NCBI GenBank assembly: GCA_036346395.1
Contig: JAYEVG010000042.1
Span: forward strand, 62,001-126,000
Source: Hsuehochloa calcarea
Lineage: Eukaryota > Streptophyta > Magnoliopsida > Poales > Poaceae
Direction of reading: 5' to 3'
Length of the DNA stretch: 64,000 bases
Position 1 is the stretch's first letter; every line of letters starts with the position of its first letter. The position numbers and the translations under genes were made by a program. Positions 43,551 to 56,189 of the stretch are shown here, piece by piece. The notes under the pieces were generated by a model, which saw nothing but the letters and a program-made list of their open reading frames with translations, ran no database searches and was not told the origin of the DNA.

Positions 43551-45427
43551 TGTCGGCGCCCCGGGTGTCACACAACCCCGAGACCCTCTGTGCATACCAA
43601 GCTAGTCCCATGATCAGTAGCTAGCTTGCACGGTTGCAACAATGATGTAATCATAACCATTCAACAACGAACTAATGAAGCGAGACAAAGTAATATTAAT
43701 TAAAACGGCCAAAGACCTTATGGTCAAGGTTCTTACAAAAGTCGCCTCACGGGCTTAGCAACAACAGTAGTATGGCGCAATGAAATCTCAAAAAAAATAC
43801 GTGGAGACCAATCGACATGCCCACGAGCAATCGAGTGGAGGGCGTGACCTAGATCGCAAAGTCTTCAAAGTAGCCTTCTTCGTAGATCTCAACATTTCTG
43901 GTTCTTCTGCTTTGGGGTGATCAACAAAGGGCATAAAGCGTGAGTACATAAAGTACTCGAAAGAAGTCGTGAGAAATGTATGCACATAGTATTCATGCGA
44001 GCTTAAACAAGGATGGCTTTATGGTTAATTTGAGAAAGCAAGTGTAATGATAAATACAATAATTAGATTGCAAAGCGAGATTTTAAAAGGATAATACATA
44101 GATAATCAAGTTCTTTTGAATCAAGCGGTGAACATCCGTTCACTTCCCAACCATTCAACCAAGCGTTTCCAACGAACCAAACCACATTTTGAAAATGCTA
44201 CCCCTTGCGCGAAATCACGGGCATGTCCGTAGCAGGGACACGGCTATTCGAATAGATTTTTGACACTCTGCGGAGGTTGTACACTTTACCCACAAGAGAT
44301 AAATCACTTGTAATGTCCGTCGACACACTTCCGAGGGTGTGCGACTAAGTGATTACCACAAGGCCTTTACAAAGTTCCATTTTGCCTCGGTTACGTTCGC
44401 TAAGGTTTCGCCATCACGGCCCCTCTTGCGCCAATAATCAACCCTAACGAGAACCGACCCAAAACTTCCTAATTAGTTGGCGGTCCGTCCCATCTGGGAC
44501 TTATGGTTGCACGAGGTGGCCCGGATCAATGACTTGCAAAGTTAAGTCCTTAGTTGGTCGCTCGGACAAGTCTACCACAACCCAATGTGCATCACACACC
44601 CCTCTAGCTTCCTACCTCAAGCCCGAGCATAAATCATTTTTGTTCATTCCGACCAAATGGCAATCCACCATGGCACAACATCTTTAATAAAAGTGGCCTC
44701 ACACCACAATTCCATAGTTCCATTAGTCAAATTTCATCCATCATAAACATGTGATCGAAAGTACTGCGGGTAACTAGAGCATGTCTAAGCAATAATACGC
44801 ACCCAAGTTGGTAATACAATTATGTCCAACTAGCATTAACCATCCTATGGTGTCCAAGGATATATGTCATTCAAGGAGACATTTCATTTTCAATTCTTCA
44901 AGGGGGCATAATGGCAATTTGGTATTTATCTACTCCCAAAACCATTTTTAATAAAACTAGCCATGCATGATAATTTAATACAAAATACATTTATAAAATG
45001 GGTTCAACATGGTCAAAGGCCTCGACTTGCCTTCGTTGTGAGGAGAGGGTCTTGATGCGTTTGTCGAAGAAATCTTCCGAAACGCCGGAATCTACACGTG
45101 CGAGAATAGCAACAAATAAATAAAACAGCACCAAATGAACTCCAAAAATTACAAAACCAGTACCAAATGAAAGAGGATGAATTTATATAAATTTAGAAAT
45201 TTGAATCACCCAAATCGGAGTTCGGATGTGAAAGTTATAGCCAAAAGAAGTTGAAAATCACATGAAATGATAGATTTAGGGTTTTCGGATTTTCGAATTA
45301 TTTTCTCGAAATTCCGACTTTGACGTCAACAAGACACGCAATCGCGACAAATGGCTGCCCAGCGGTCGAAAGAAAGTGTGTGGCCTTGACCGGCTAGCGT
45401 GCGCGTCCACGTCGCTCGGCCCGAATT

Positions 45428-45460
<33 letters not shown>

Positions 45461-46564
45461 GAAGTGGGGTGGAGTGGCGGCCCTGGGAGAAACGATGGCA
45501 GGCGGCGAAAATTTGAAGGAGACGGCGGCGAGAACAGCGACGCGAGGCGGGAGAAACGGAGAAGCGGCGAAGCGAGAGAGAGAGAAAGAGAGAGGGAGAG
45601 GAAGAGGCGGTTTATAAGCCTTCCGGTGCCAGCCGGAGCAGCGATGAGCGAGCTTGGCGTGGGACGCGCGCGCGGGCGCGGCTGGCGTGGCGGCAGGCGA
45701 ACGCCTGCGGCGCTGAATTCGTGGCGGATTCGCGGCGGCGCGCTCGTGAGAAGAGAGAAAGCGGCGGCGCGTCGGGGCGACGAGCGGCGCCGTCCGATTC
45801 GTCGGACGGTCGGGAGCGAGAGAGCGGCGAGCGAAAAGCCGTCCGATTCGTCGGACGGTGAGGAGGTGAAGAGGCGCGGCGGGAGAAGAAGGGCGCCGTC
45901 CGATTTGCGATCGGACGGTGGGGAAACGGAGGCGCGAAGGTGAGCAGGGCCGCGGATGAAGATCCGACGGCGGAAAAGAGAGGGAGCGCGAAGCGAAAGG
46001 ATGCGGCGGATCTCGATCCAACGGCGGCCGGCGAGGCGGCAGCGGCGAGCAGCAGACGTTGGATGGAGATCCAAGCGGAGGGCGGCGGCGCGGGCGGCGA
46101 GGCGACGGAGAAGCGATGATGGGCGGAGGAATTCGCCCCTAAACGAAAAAAGGATTTTAAATTCATTTTCATTTGAGAAATTCAAATAAAACAAAAGGCA
46201 ATTTAGAAAATAGCAAATAGACTCCAAAAATTCTAGAAAAATTCACGAAATTCCTTGAATTATTCTAGACTTAATAAAAATACTTTTAACTTTAAATTTT
46301 CTTTTCTCTTGCAATTAAAATAATTTTCCATTTCGGATAAAACAAAATCAATTTCTAAAATCCAATAAATCCAAGAAAATTCTTAAAATAATAATTTTGA
46401 TTTTAAATTCGAAAACTCAATCAAACCAACTTTAATTTAATTGAAGTTTGATTAATTCATATTAAAGCGCAATTGAATTACGAAATTCCAAATTAAGCTT
46501 TTGACAAATAGAAGCAAATGGTTTTCTTTTAAAATTTTCAAAACTCAGAAAAGCGGACGTTACA
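43551..46564 (-). repeat. F3 3' LTR
   Basis: On the minus strand it starts TGTAACGTCCGCTTTTC and ends CACCCGGGGCGCCGACA. A TATA-like GGCTTATAAACC (minus) lies at about 45609-45620. The segment 45380-46140 is CpG-rich and contains a (GA)n run at 45427-45462 (plus strand). Long open frames here on both strands come from base composition and are not genes. Confidence 0.88.
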
Positions 46565-46581
46565 AACCTACCCTCTTAAAG
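46565..46581 (-). other. F3 polypurine tract
   Basis: The minus strand reads CTTTAAGAGGGTAGGTT just before the LTR start TGTAACG. Confidence 0.8.
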
Positions 46582-46599
46582 GGAATCTCGACCGAGATT

Positions 46600-47720
46600 G
46601 GTGACTAGAGAATAGGTGGGAAACTTCACCTTCAGTCATCTTCTCGTTCCCAAGTTGCTTCTTCTTCGGTGTGGTTGCTCCACTGGACCTTGCAGAAACG
46701 GATGATCTTGCTTCTTGTCACTCGTTCTGCTACTTCCAATATCTTGATGGGATGCTCCTTGTAGGTGAGGTCTTCTTGCGGGGCAATTGATTCCTTGGCA
46801 TCTGCTCTTGAACACGCAAACACTTCTTCAAGCTGCGACCGTGGAAGACATTATGCACATCGGCAACCGAGGTGGGAGCTCCAAGCGTAGCGACTTCTCC
46901 TCTTGGGCTAGAAGCGGGAAAGGTCCGATGTACCTTGGTGCAAGCTTTCCACTTACTCAAAGCAGCGCATCCCTTTGAGGCGACACCTTGAGTACACATG
47001 ATCTCAGTGCAAATGCTAGATCTCGGCTGATTTATCGGCATAACTCTTACGCTGATGCATCTTTGTTTTCGACCTTTCTCGATTGATCGAACTTGCTCTT
47101 GGCTTTTTCCAAAATATCTGGCCCAAACACTTGTCTTTCTCCTACTTCATTCCAATACAACGGTGTCCTGCATTTTCTTCCATAAAGAGCTTCAAATGGA
47201 GACATCTGGAGGCTTATTTGTAGCGTTGTTGTAGGAAAACTCTGCATAAGGTAGCATTTGATCCCAAGCTGTCTCGATTGGCTAAGGCACAAGCCCTTAA
47301 CATATCTTCTAGGATTTGATTTACTCTTTACATCATCCATCCGTGCAGGGATGATAAGTCATCTTGAAATTTAGATTAGTACCAAAACACTTGTGCAACT
47401 CGCCAAAATCTTGAGGTGAGCTGGGTTCCTCGATCGACACGATCCTCTTGGCACTCCATCTTTGGCACACTATCTTTGCCATGTACAATTCGCGATCTAT
47501 CACGAGTAAGTAGTCTTGACTGGGAGAAAGTGAGCAACTTTGGTTAGACGATCCACAATTACCCAAATAGAATCATAACCTGACCTTGTCCTTGGCAAAC
47601 CGGTGATAAAATCCATACCAATTTCTTCCCACTTCCATTCGGGCACTTTCAAGGGTTGCAGAGTCAGCGAGGTCTTTGATGCTCGGCTTTACTCATTGTG
47701 GACATCACTTTGAGACACAT
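46600..47720 (-). pseudogene. pol: F3 integrase and C-terminal tail
   Basis: Minus-strand blocks include NLNFKMTYHPCTDG (about 47370-47335, core region), MSPFEALYGRKCRTPLYWNE then VGERQVFGPDILEKAKSKFD (about 47190-47080), and a chromodomain-like tail ILEVAERVTRSKIIRFCKVQ, WSNHTEEEATWERED (46750-46632). The order is correct but the frame changes several times. The tail type fits Tekay/Del-like chromoviruses, in which it may guide integration to heterochromatin (family knowledge, not shown here). Confidence 0.85.
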
Positions 47721-48049
47721 ACTCGGCAATCTCACGCTTCATGCTAGGCCACCAATACATTTCCTTGAGGTCTTGGTACATCTTTGTGCTTCCAGGGTGA
47801 ATGGAGTACAAAGTTTTATGGGCTTCCTTGAGTATCAACTGCTTAAGCTCTTTCTGATCTGGAACACAGATTCGCTTGTCAAACCAAATGGTGCCTTGCT
47901 CATCTTACGAAAATCTCGGGGCTTTACCTTTCTTCATGTTGCTCTTGATTTCCTTAATATTGGCATCTTCAACTTGAGCTTCCTTGATCGATTCGCAAAG
48001 TGGGTTGAACTTCTAGGCAGCTAGATAACCTTCTTCAACCAACTCTAAC

Positions 48050-49330
48050 TTGAGCTTGAGAACTCTTCATGAAGGGTGGTGATTTTCCTTGATCGACGAG
48101 GTATTGCGTAGACTTTTCCGCTCAAGGCATACTGCCACAACATTAGCTTTGCACAGGTGGTAATGGATTCCAATATCATAATCCTTGATTAACTCTAACC
48201 ACCTTCTTTGCCTCATATTAAGATCGGCTGAGTGAAAATGTACTTCAAGCTCTTATGGTCAGTGTAGACTTGGCGATTACCAATAAGGTAATGGCGCCAT
48301 ATCTTTAGAGCATGCACTCTTTGCGACTAATTCCAAGTCATGAGTGGGGTAATTCACTTCATGAGGCCTCAAGCTGACGGAAGCATAGGCTACAACCTTC
48401 CTTTCTTGCATCAGGACACAACCAAGTCCTTGGGATGCATCACGAAAATCTCAAAATCCTTAGGACATCGGCAAAATCAACACGAGGTGTTGTCAAGCGC
48501 TTCTTCAACTCTTGAAAACTTTGCTCACAATCTGGCGTCCAAGTAAATTTCTTTTCTTTCTTCAACGGTGAGTGAGGGTCTTGCTATCTTGGAGAATCCT
48601 TCAATGAATCGGCGATAGTAACTCGCCATTCAAGAAAACTTGACTGAGGCACCGACTTGGGTGACTCCCAATTAAGCACATCCTTAACCTTGCTAGGGTT
48701 AATGAGATACTCCTTCCGCAGACATGACATGTCCCGGAAAGTAACTTCTTTCATCCAAACTCACACTTGCTGAATTTAGCATAGAGTTGATGATCTCTAA
48801 GCTTATTGGGACCAAGCGGAGGTGCTCTTCATGCTCTTCTTCACTCTTGGAATACACCAAAATATCGTCAATGAAGACAATGACGAACTTATCCAAATAC
48901 TCCATGAATACTTTATTCATCAAGTTCATAAAGTAGCGAGGGCATTGGTCAATCAAATGACATGACCGTGAACTCATACAGTCCATATCGGGTTGAGAAA
49001 GGCTGTCTTGAATATCTTACGGGCGAATCTTCAAGCTGGTGGTAACCGACCTCAAGTCTATCTTGGAGAACACTCGGCTCCTTTTAACTGATCAAACAAA
49101 TCATCGATCCGGGCGGAGGTACTTGTTCTTGATGGTGACCTCATTGAGGGCTCGGTAATCCACACACATCCGTTGGGTGCCATCCTTCTTTGCAACAAAG
49201 ATCACTGGGGCTCCCAAGGTGAAGAACAGTCGGACAAAACCTTTCTCTTGCATTTCTTCAATTTGCTTCTTCACTCAACCAAATCATTGACAGGGCAATC
49301 TGTAGGGTCTCTTGAAAATAGGCGCAGTTC
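48050..49330 (-). pseudogene. pol: F3 reverse transcriptase and RNase H
   Basis: The catalytic block VFMEYLDKFVIVFIDDILVY lies on the minus strand at about 48930-48860, with the two Asp residues present, followed by SKSEEEHEEHLRL and, after a frame break, FPGHVMSAEGV. RNase H pieces occur at 48540-48060 in several frames (for example around the CAAGCTCTTATGGTCAGTG segment near 48246, which encodes the TDHKSLK-type motif on the minus strand). Near-identical protein blocks appear in F2. Confidence 0.85.
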
Positions 49331-49499
49331 TGGAACAAGATTGATGACAAACTCAAGTCTCGATGCAGCGGCATTCGGGTAGGTCATCGGGAAAGACATC
49401 GGAAAATTCTCGACTCATCGGCACTTCTTCCAAAGACACAACAGCGCTGCGGACTAAAGATCCGACTATCTTCTCCAGGAGGCTTCAAACTTTACCTTG

Positions 49500-49800
49500 G
49501 TTCCATCCGGATGACCAAAGTGATGCTTCTACCACCACAATCCAAGAGGGCTTGGTGATTGGCGAGCCAATCCATTCCCAAAATCACATCAAGAGACTTG
49601 GTGTCTATGATGATGAGATTAGCTAGAATTCTACCCTTCTATGGTCACTTTAACCTTAGGGCAACCTTGGTTCGTACTCAAATCGAGCGAGACTGAACCA
49701 ACAAAACACTTTTAAGAGGCAAAACTTCCAAGCGGTGCCTTTCGGCAAAACTCAGAAACAAGCGAATCGAAGCTCGAATCAAACAAAGCAGTGGCGGTCT
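49500..49800 (-). pseudogene. pol: F3 protease region
   Basis: On the minus strand the sequence encodes ALFDSS…FVSEF-like residues (about 49790-49745), where DSGASHSF-type active-site residues are expected but altered, and SLDVILGMDWLANHQA (about 49605-49555), the conserved segment after the protease. Two frames are needed. Confidence 0.7.
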
Positions 49801-51050
49801 TGAATTGACAAGGAACTTACCCGGCCTGACGTCGTCAAAACATGCAGGCTTCCTCCACAGTGGTGTGGTTCACGACCTCTTCCAAAGCGGTGAGAGTCTT
49901 GGTAGTGCGGTTGGAGTCCGAGAGGCTCCACGTGCGACTCTGGAGTGGGGTCTGGTCGGAGTGGTTCCCACGTTGAAACGAGCAGGAGAAGGGCCTTGCC
50001 TCTGCGGGCAGCTCTTGGCGAAGTGCCCGGTGATGGCACTTAAGCGAGTGATCCGGTGCGGGGTTGACATTCCTTGGCTCTTTGGTTCTTTGGGCTGTTG
50101 AAGCTGCGGTCCTTTGGGCTGGCTGGGCGAGTCTTTGCTCTGAGGGATCTGAATGTGACGGGTGGAGCAACAGGCGGGGCGGCATATTCATTCGACTCAG
50201 GAGTGAGGCGATGGGCACCGTCTTGCATCATCTTTCTTCTTGGGATTCTTCAAGCTCACGGCGGGATTCCTCGATGAGCATGGCCTTGTTCACAGTCTTG
50301 GAAATCGCATAATCATTCCCAATGACTTGCACCTTCAAGCGGGGTTGAGTCCTCTCTTGAAGCGCTTGGCGGGCATCATCTGTGGCAGCGTCCTCGGGGC
50401 ATAACGGGATAGGCGAGTGAATCATTAAGGTATTCACTCAGCGACATGTTGCCTTCTTTGCGACTCACGGAACTCATTCTTCTTCATTTCCACCTTTCCA
50501 TCGGGGATATGGGAGTGGTGGAAAGCTCCTGAAAACTTCGGCCCAAGTGATACTCTCGGGGTTTCCATGGGCGGCACAATAGTTCTCCACCATTCCGCAA
50601 TTTGTACCTTCAAGTGGTGGGTGGCATCTGAACCTTCTCGCGATCATCACAGCGGGTGATAGCGAGCTTCTTTCCATGGGCGTAAGCGGTCATCTGCGTC
50701 CAATGGCTCAGGAGCTAGAGAAGTGGGCGGATGGGTCCTCAAAACTCGCCAACTGGGTGAGAAACATCGGGGTGGAGCAGCGGCGGCGTGGCGGTACCGC
50801 TGATACGATTCATCATTGCGGCAGCGGCGATGCAGTTCTGGCGATTCATCATCTCCGAGTCATAATACGCATCAAAGAGCTCATCGGTGCGTTTGGGCTG
50901 CCATGGCGACTCAAACCGGACCGCACCTTTGGCGGCACAGGAAGGCAGAACCGGCGCTTGGGGTCTCATCACGGCTTGCGGAGTTGCGGGTGCGAACCAT
51001 CTGCGACAAAGCTTCACGGTTTAGTAGGCGAGAAGAAGAAAGCATTTTAG
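49801..51050 (-). pseudogene. gag: F3 Gag
   Basis: Minus-strand pieces: N-terminal MKLCRRWFAPATPQAVMRPQ and …RTDELFDAYYDSEMMNRQNC (51017-50830), a disrupted Gag core (50700-50250, with EVFRSFPPLPYP and KTVNKAMLIEESRRELEE fragments), and a zinc-knuckle half ITGHFAKSCPQRQ (about 50040-50000). No single frame exceeds about 130 codons. Position and knuckle identify it. Confidence 0.7.
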
Positions 51051-51587
51051 ATGAGAGGAAAAGCACGGAGATGAGCGAGAATCAAGGGAGATAGATGGAT
51101 CAACCTAATGCGGACAAAGTTGGTTTTACCCAACGAGCGGATAATGAGGAAAGCTATCAAGAAGCAAACAAGAAAGCAGACACTCAAGCACTAAAGCACT
51201 ATTACACGAGACTAAGCGAATCTAAGACTAGGAAGGCACTACCAATCTAATCTCATATGGAGGGTCATTTGGAAGCAGGCGGCGGGACTTGAGCTTCAAA
51301 ACTTCCATTGCTTGATCTTGAAGGGCTCGATCCTAGAGATATTCCGGAGGTAAGGAGGTCGATTTAAATTGGAAAACCAAGTTCGGAAAAGATAAGATGA
51401 AAGAACTCAAGAATGATATAAGAGGGTGAGATGGTAAGAAAAGAATAGAACAAGGTGAGAAAGAATAGAATAAGATGAGAGAAGAATTTCTAGTCAAGTT
51501 AATTGCTTGGTTTGATTTAGAAAATATATTTTGAATTTTTGACTAAGGCGACCAATCTAACTAAAGGTTCGATCCTCTGATCGATAT
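51051..51587 (-). other. F3 leader between primer binding site and Gag
   Basis: About 0.5 kb of AG-rich sequence with no domain. It may hold the Gag start in a broken frame. Confidence 0.45.
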
Positions 51588-51599
51588 GGCTCGATACCA
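51588..51599 (-). other. F3 primer binding site, one base short
   Basis: The minus strand reads TGGTATCGAGCC; the expected initiator-Met complement is TGGTATCAGAGCC. The missing base lies in a CAG triplet, like many other discrepancies in this region. Confidence 0.75.
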
Positions 51600-51604
51600 T
51601 CTCT

Positions 51605-54600
51605 TGTCGGCGCCGGGTGTCACACAACCCGAGACCCTCTGTGCATACCAAGCTAGTCCCATGATCGGTAGCTAAGCTTGCACGGTTACAACAATGATGT
51701 AATCATAACCATTCAACAACGAACTAATGAAGCGGACAAAGTAATATTAATTAAAGCGACAAAGACCTTATGGTCAAGGTTCTTACAAAAGTCGCCTCCA
51801 CGGGCTTAGCAACAACAGTAGTATCGGCGGAAATCTCAAAAAAAAAATACGTGGAGACCAATCGACATGCCCACGGGCAATCAGTGGAGGGCGTGACCTA
51901 GATCGCAAAGTCTTCAAAGTAGCCTTCTTCGTAGATCTCAACATTTCTGGTTCTTCTTTGGGGTGATCAACAAAGGGCATAAAGCCGTGAGTACATAAAG
52001 TACTCGACAAAGTCGTAGAAAATGTATGCACATAGTATTCATGCGAGGCTTAAACAAGGATGGCTTTATGGTTAATTTGCGGAAAGCAAGTGTAACAATA
52101 AATACAATAATTAGATTGCAAGCGAGATTTTAAAGGATAATACATAGATAATCAAGTTCTTTTGAATCAAGCGGTGAACATCCGTTCACTTCCCAACCAT
52201 TCAACCAAGCGTTTCCAACGAACCAAACCACATTTTGAAAATGCTACCTTGGCGAAATCACCGGGCATGTCGTAGCAGGGGACACGGCTATTGAATAGAT
52301 TTTGACACTCTGCGAGAGGTTATGCGGCTTTACCCACAAGAGATAAATCACTTGTAATGTACGTCGACACACTTCGAGGGTGTGCGACTAAGTGATTACC
52401 ACAAGGCCTTTACAAAGTTCCATTTTGCCTCGGTTACATTTCGCTAAGGTTTTCGCCATCACGGCCCCCTCTTGCGCCAATAATCAACCCTAACGAGCCG
52501 ACCCAAAACTTCCCTAATTAGTTGGCGGTCAGTCCCATACGGACTTATGGTTGCGAGTGGCCCAGATCAATGACTTGCAAAGTTAAGTCCTTAGTTGGTG
52601 CTCGGACAAGTCTACCACAACCCAATGTGCATCACACACCCACTCTAGCTTCCTACCTCAAGCCGAGCATAAATCATTTTGTTCATTCCCGACCAAATGG
52701 CAATCCTGCCATGGCACAACATCTTTAATAAAAGTGGCCTCACACCACAATTCCATAGTTCCATTAGTCAAATTTCATCCATCATAAACATGTGATCGAA
52801 ATCTGCGGGTAACTAGAGCATGTCTAAGCAATATCGCACCCAAGTTGGTAATACAATTATGTCCAACTAGCATTAACCATCCTATGGTGTCCAAGGATAT
52901 ATGTCATTCAAGGAGACATTTCATTTTCAATTCTTCAAGGGGCATAATGGCAATTTGGTATTTATCTACTCCCAAAACCATTTTAATAAAACTAGCCATG
53001 CATGATAATTTAATACAAAATACATTTATAAAATGGGTTCAACATGGTCAAAGGCCTCGACTTGCCTTAGTTGTGAGGAGAGGGTCTTGATCGTCGGGTC
53101 GAAGAAATCTTCCAAGCAGCGGAATCTACGTGCTTGAGAATAGCAACAAATAAATAAAACAGCACCAAATGAACTCCAAAAATTACAAAACCAGTACCAA
53201 ATGAAAGAGGATGAATTTATATAAATTTAGAAATTTGAATCACCCAAATGGAGTTCGGATGTGAAAGTTATAGCCAAAAGAAGTTGAAAATCACATGAAA
53301 TGATAGATTTAGGGTTTTCGGATTTTCGGAATTATTTTTCTCTGAAATTCCGACTTTGACGTCAGCGCACATGTCGCTGCACGTGGCTGCCTTGATCGAA
53401 AAGAGTGTGTGTGACCGACCCGATTGTGCAGCGTCCACGTCGCTCGGGCCCTTAGTCGAGAGAGAGAGAGAGAGAGCGAGAGAGAGGGTGGCCTGGGGTG
53501 TGGCCGGGCTGAGGAAGAGAGGCGGCAATGGCGGCCGGCAAGAAAGTGAAGAGGCAGAACGGCGGAGAACAGCGGCAGGCGAGGAAAAAGGAAGCGGGGC
53601 GAGAACGGCCGAGAGAGAGAAAAGAGAGAGGAGAGGAAGAGCGGCGGTTTTATAAGCGCTTCATGGCCCAGCAATGAGCCAGCGATGGAATGCGGCGGCG
53701 TGGCGGCGCGCGCGGCGAGGCGCGGCGTGGCGGCGAGACGCGCCTGGCAGCCCAGATTCGCGGCGTAATGCCCGAGACAGCGCGGCAGCGTGGAGAGAGA
53801 GAGAAAGCGGCGCGTCGGGGCAGCAACGAACGGCGCCGTCCGATTTGTCGAGACGGTCGGGAAAGCGAGACGCGGCGAGCGACAGCCGTCCGATTCGTCG
53901 AGACGGTGAAAGTGAAAGCGCGGCGGGGAAAGCGAAAGCGGCGCCGTCCGTTCTGTCGGACGGTGGGGAAGAGGAGCGCGGTGAGCGGAGCGCTTGCGGA
54001 TGAAGATCGGCGGAAAAAAGAGGCGCGAGGCGAAAGGATGCGGCGGATCTCGATCAACGGCCGGCCGAAGCGGCGAAACAGCGGACGTTGGATGGAGATC
54101 AACGGCGGAGGGCGACAGGCGGCAGGAGGCTGAGCGGCCGGGAAGCGATGATGGGCCGGAGGAATTCGGCCCACAAACAGAAAAAGGATTTTAAATTCAT
54201 TTTTCATTTCAGAAATTCAAATAAAACAAAAAGGCAATTTAGAAAATAGCAAATAGACTCCAAAAATTCTAGAAAAATTCACAGAAATTCCTTGAATTAT
54301 TCTAGACTTAATAAAAATACTTTTAACTTTAAATTTTTCTTTTTCTCTTGCAATTAAAATAATTTTCCATTTCGGATAAAACAAAAATCAATTTCTAAAA
54401 TCCAATAAATCCAAGAAAATTCTTAAAATAATAATTTTGATTTTAAATTCCAGAAAACTCAATCAAACCAACTTTAATTTAATTGAAGTTTGATTAATTC
54501 ATATTATCGCAATTGAATTACGAAATTCCAAATTAAGCTTTTGACAAATAGAAGCAAATGGTTTTCTTTTAAAATTTTTCAAAAACTCTGAAAAGCGGGC

Positions 54601-54605
54601 GTTAC
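51605..54605 (-). repeat. F3 5' LTR
   Basis: Aligns with 43551-46564 throughout. TATA-like CGCTTATAAAACC (minus) at about 53646-53658 and a (GA)n run at 53457-53487. The last base of the expected TGTAAC start is altered (GTTAC followed by GG on the plus strand). Confidence 0.88.
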
Positions 54606-55980
54606 GGCTTTTGAGGATGCGGCTCACTTTGGGTCTCACAATGAGCGGAGCACCGCCAAGGCTCTGAGGCTATTTAATCGAGTAGTGCATTCTCAAATTG
54701 TTTGAGCTTACTTGATATTAAGTCTTGAGTAAGCCCTTAGAGGCGGTAGTTTTGTGTGCTTAGGTTCGTCCTTATTTTTGCGTGCAAGTATGAGTACCAA
54801 AGGCCCTTAGGCATTTGTTGCAAGCCATACTATTATCTTAATCAATATAAGAGTTTGATTGAGCTTTCTTAAAATATGTTATTGGGTTTTACCTACCCCG
54901 CTTAGTTCTACAACTCATCTTGTGCTTGCTACCTTATCTAACCCACGAGAATTCACCGGATGGTTCGAGACTAAATCAAAGTCTTTGCAAGTGGTTCCGA
55001 TACTCGATGTCGGAAGGGACGAGAGCGAACCGGAGAAAGCGGATTCCACACAAGCACCTTCAATTGATCTGCGAATTTTGGAGCATTCATGGCAGCTCAA
55101 ACCGGTGATGTACACCATGATGAATCGGATGCAAGCTATGAATAACGAACAACAACAATCGGCATCACAATGGAGCCCAGTTGCTCATGGTCATAATGGA
55201 TCGTCCAAGTTGGTGAGTTTATGAGAACCCGTCCACCAACCTTCTGGACATGTCTACTTGATGAGGCGATGATTGGCCGTGTCATTGAGAGAAAACTACG
55301 ATCACTCAATGCGGCGATCATGAAAAAGTTCATGACGCCTCTCACGGATGGAAGGTATTCTTTGCCGAATGGTGGGAAAACTTTATCACGGCGCATGGAG
55401 CGCCGCAACACATTACTTGGGAAGAGTTCACAAGCGCTTTTCGCCGATTATCATGTGCCTAAGGAATCATGGATCTGAAGAAGGATGAATTAGTGCTCTC
55501 AAGCAAGGAGGAATGTCGATGATTGACTACCTCAATAAATTCTCTCAACTTGCTCGATATCTTTGCGAGAAGATGTCGCCCCTTGACAAGGCTCGTCGAG
55601 TCATTTTACTCAAAGGATTGAACACTTGGACTTCAAGTCAACTTGATCGCCCACACCTTTCACGATTTTCAAGAGTTGATCAATAAAGCTTTGATTCTTG
55701 AGGATAAGCGCAAGGAATTGGAAGATCACCGTAGCGCGAGAATGGCTCCATGAGGAAGTCACCAACCCGGTGAAGGCAAGAATGATTCCACCATGATTTA
55801 GTCGTTTTCCACCGCAGTGCGCGGACCACTTGCACCAACTTCAACACCTCGTCCGGTTGCTCGGAACTTCCGCAACCCGCGCCGATCAACCCCAATCCGA
55901 TAAGCAACCCATGAATGCACCCGAGTTTGCTTTACCAGCCGTCGGCCGGGGCATTTAGCCAACCGATGTCCGCAGAATGG
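54606..55980 (+). pseudogene. gag: F2 Gag core and zinc knuckle
   Basis: Resumes the F2 Gag after F3. Readable pieces in changing frames: RVIERKLRSL (about 55279-55308), then a WWENF-type segment corrupted near 55365, FADYHVPKESW (about 55440-55475), MIDYLNKFSQLARY (55519-55560), ALILEDKRKELEDHRSA (55687-55738), and knuckle residues GHLANRCPQNG (about 55949-55981). No frame is intact, but the order is right. Confidence 0.8.
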
Positions 55981-56189
55981 GACTATCACTCGATGACGCT
56001 TCAACCTTGGAACACACCGGCCAAGGCGCTAGTACAAGGCAACCATCAAGGAACTTCTCAAGCTACTGGGTCAATCGAGGAGCACCGCTGTCGGTGGTCG
56101 AGGCCGTGTCAATCACGTCACTCTGGAAGGAGCTCAGGAAGCACCCGGCGTTATCTTTGGGTAAGTTTTGGTAAATTCATACACCATCG

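Larger units (their letters stand above)
43551..54605 (-). mobile_element. F3: gag-pol Ty3/gypsy retrotransposon nested in F2, reverse orientation
   Basis: On the minus strand: 5' LTR 54605-51605 (about 3,001 bp), primer binding site 51599-51588, Gag, protease, reverse transcriptase, RNase H, integrase, polypurine tract about 46581-46565, and 3' LTR 46564-43551 (3,014 bp). The left flank is GTTTG (43546-43550). The right flank reads GGCTTTTGAGG where GTTTGAGG is expected, so the duplication is probably GTTTG with the right copy altered. The LTRs are very similar but peppered with indels. All pol frames are broken. Confidence 0.9.

Noticed and set aside
45326..46227. Long GC-rich open frames on both strands (up to 277 codons)
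   Set aside because: They lie in the F3 LTR, overlap in several frames, are Arg/Ala/Ser-rich low complexity, and the matching frames in the other LTR (53268-54207) are different. Composition artefact.
49779..50312. Several overlapping 65-127 codon frames on both strands
   Set aside because: Fragments of the F3 Gag region; only the zinc-knuckle frame (GHFAKSC) is meaningful.
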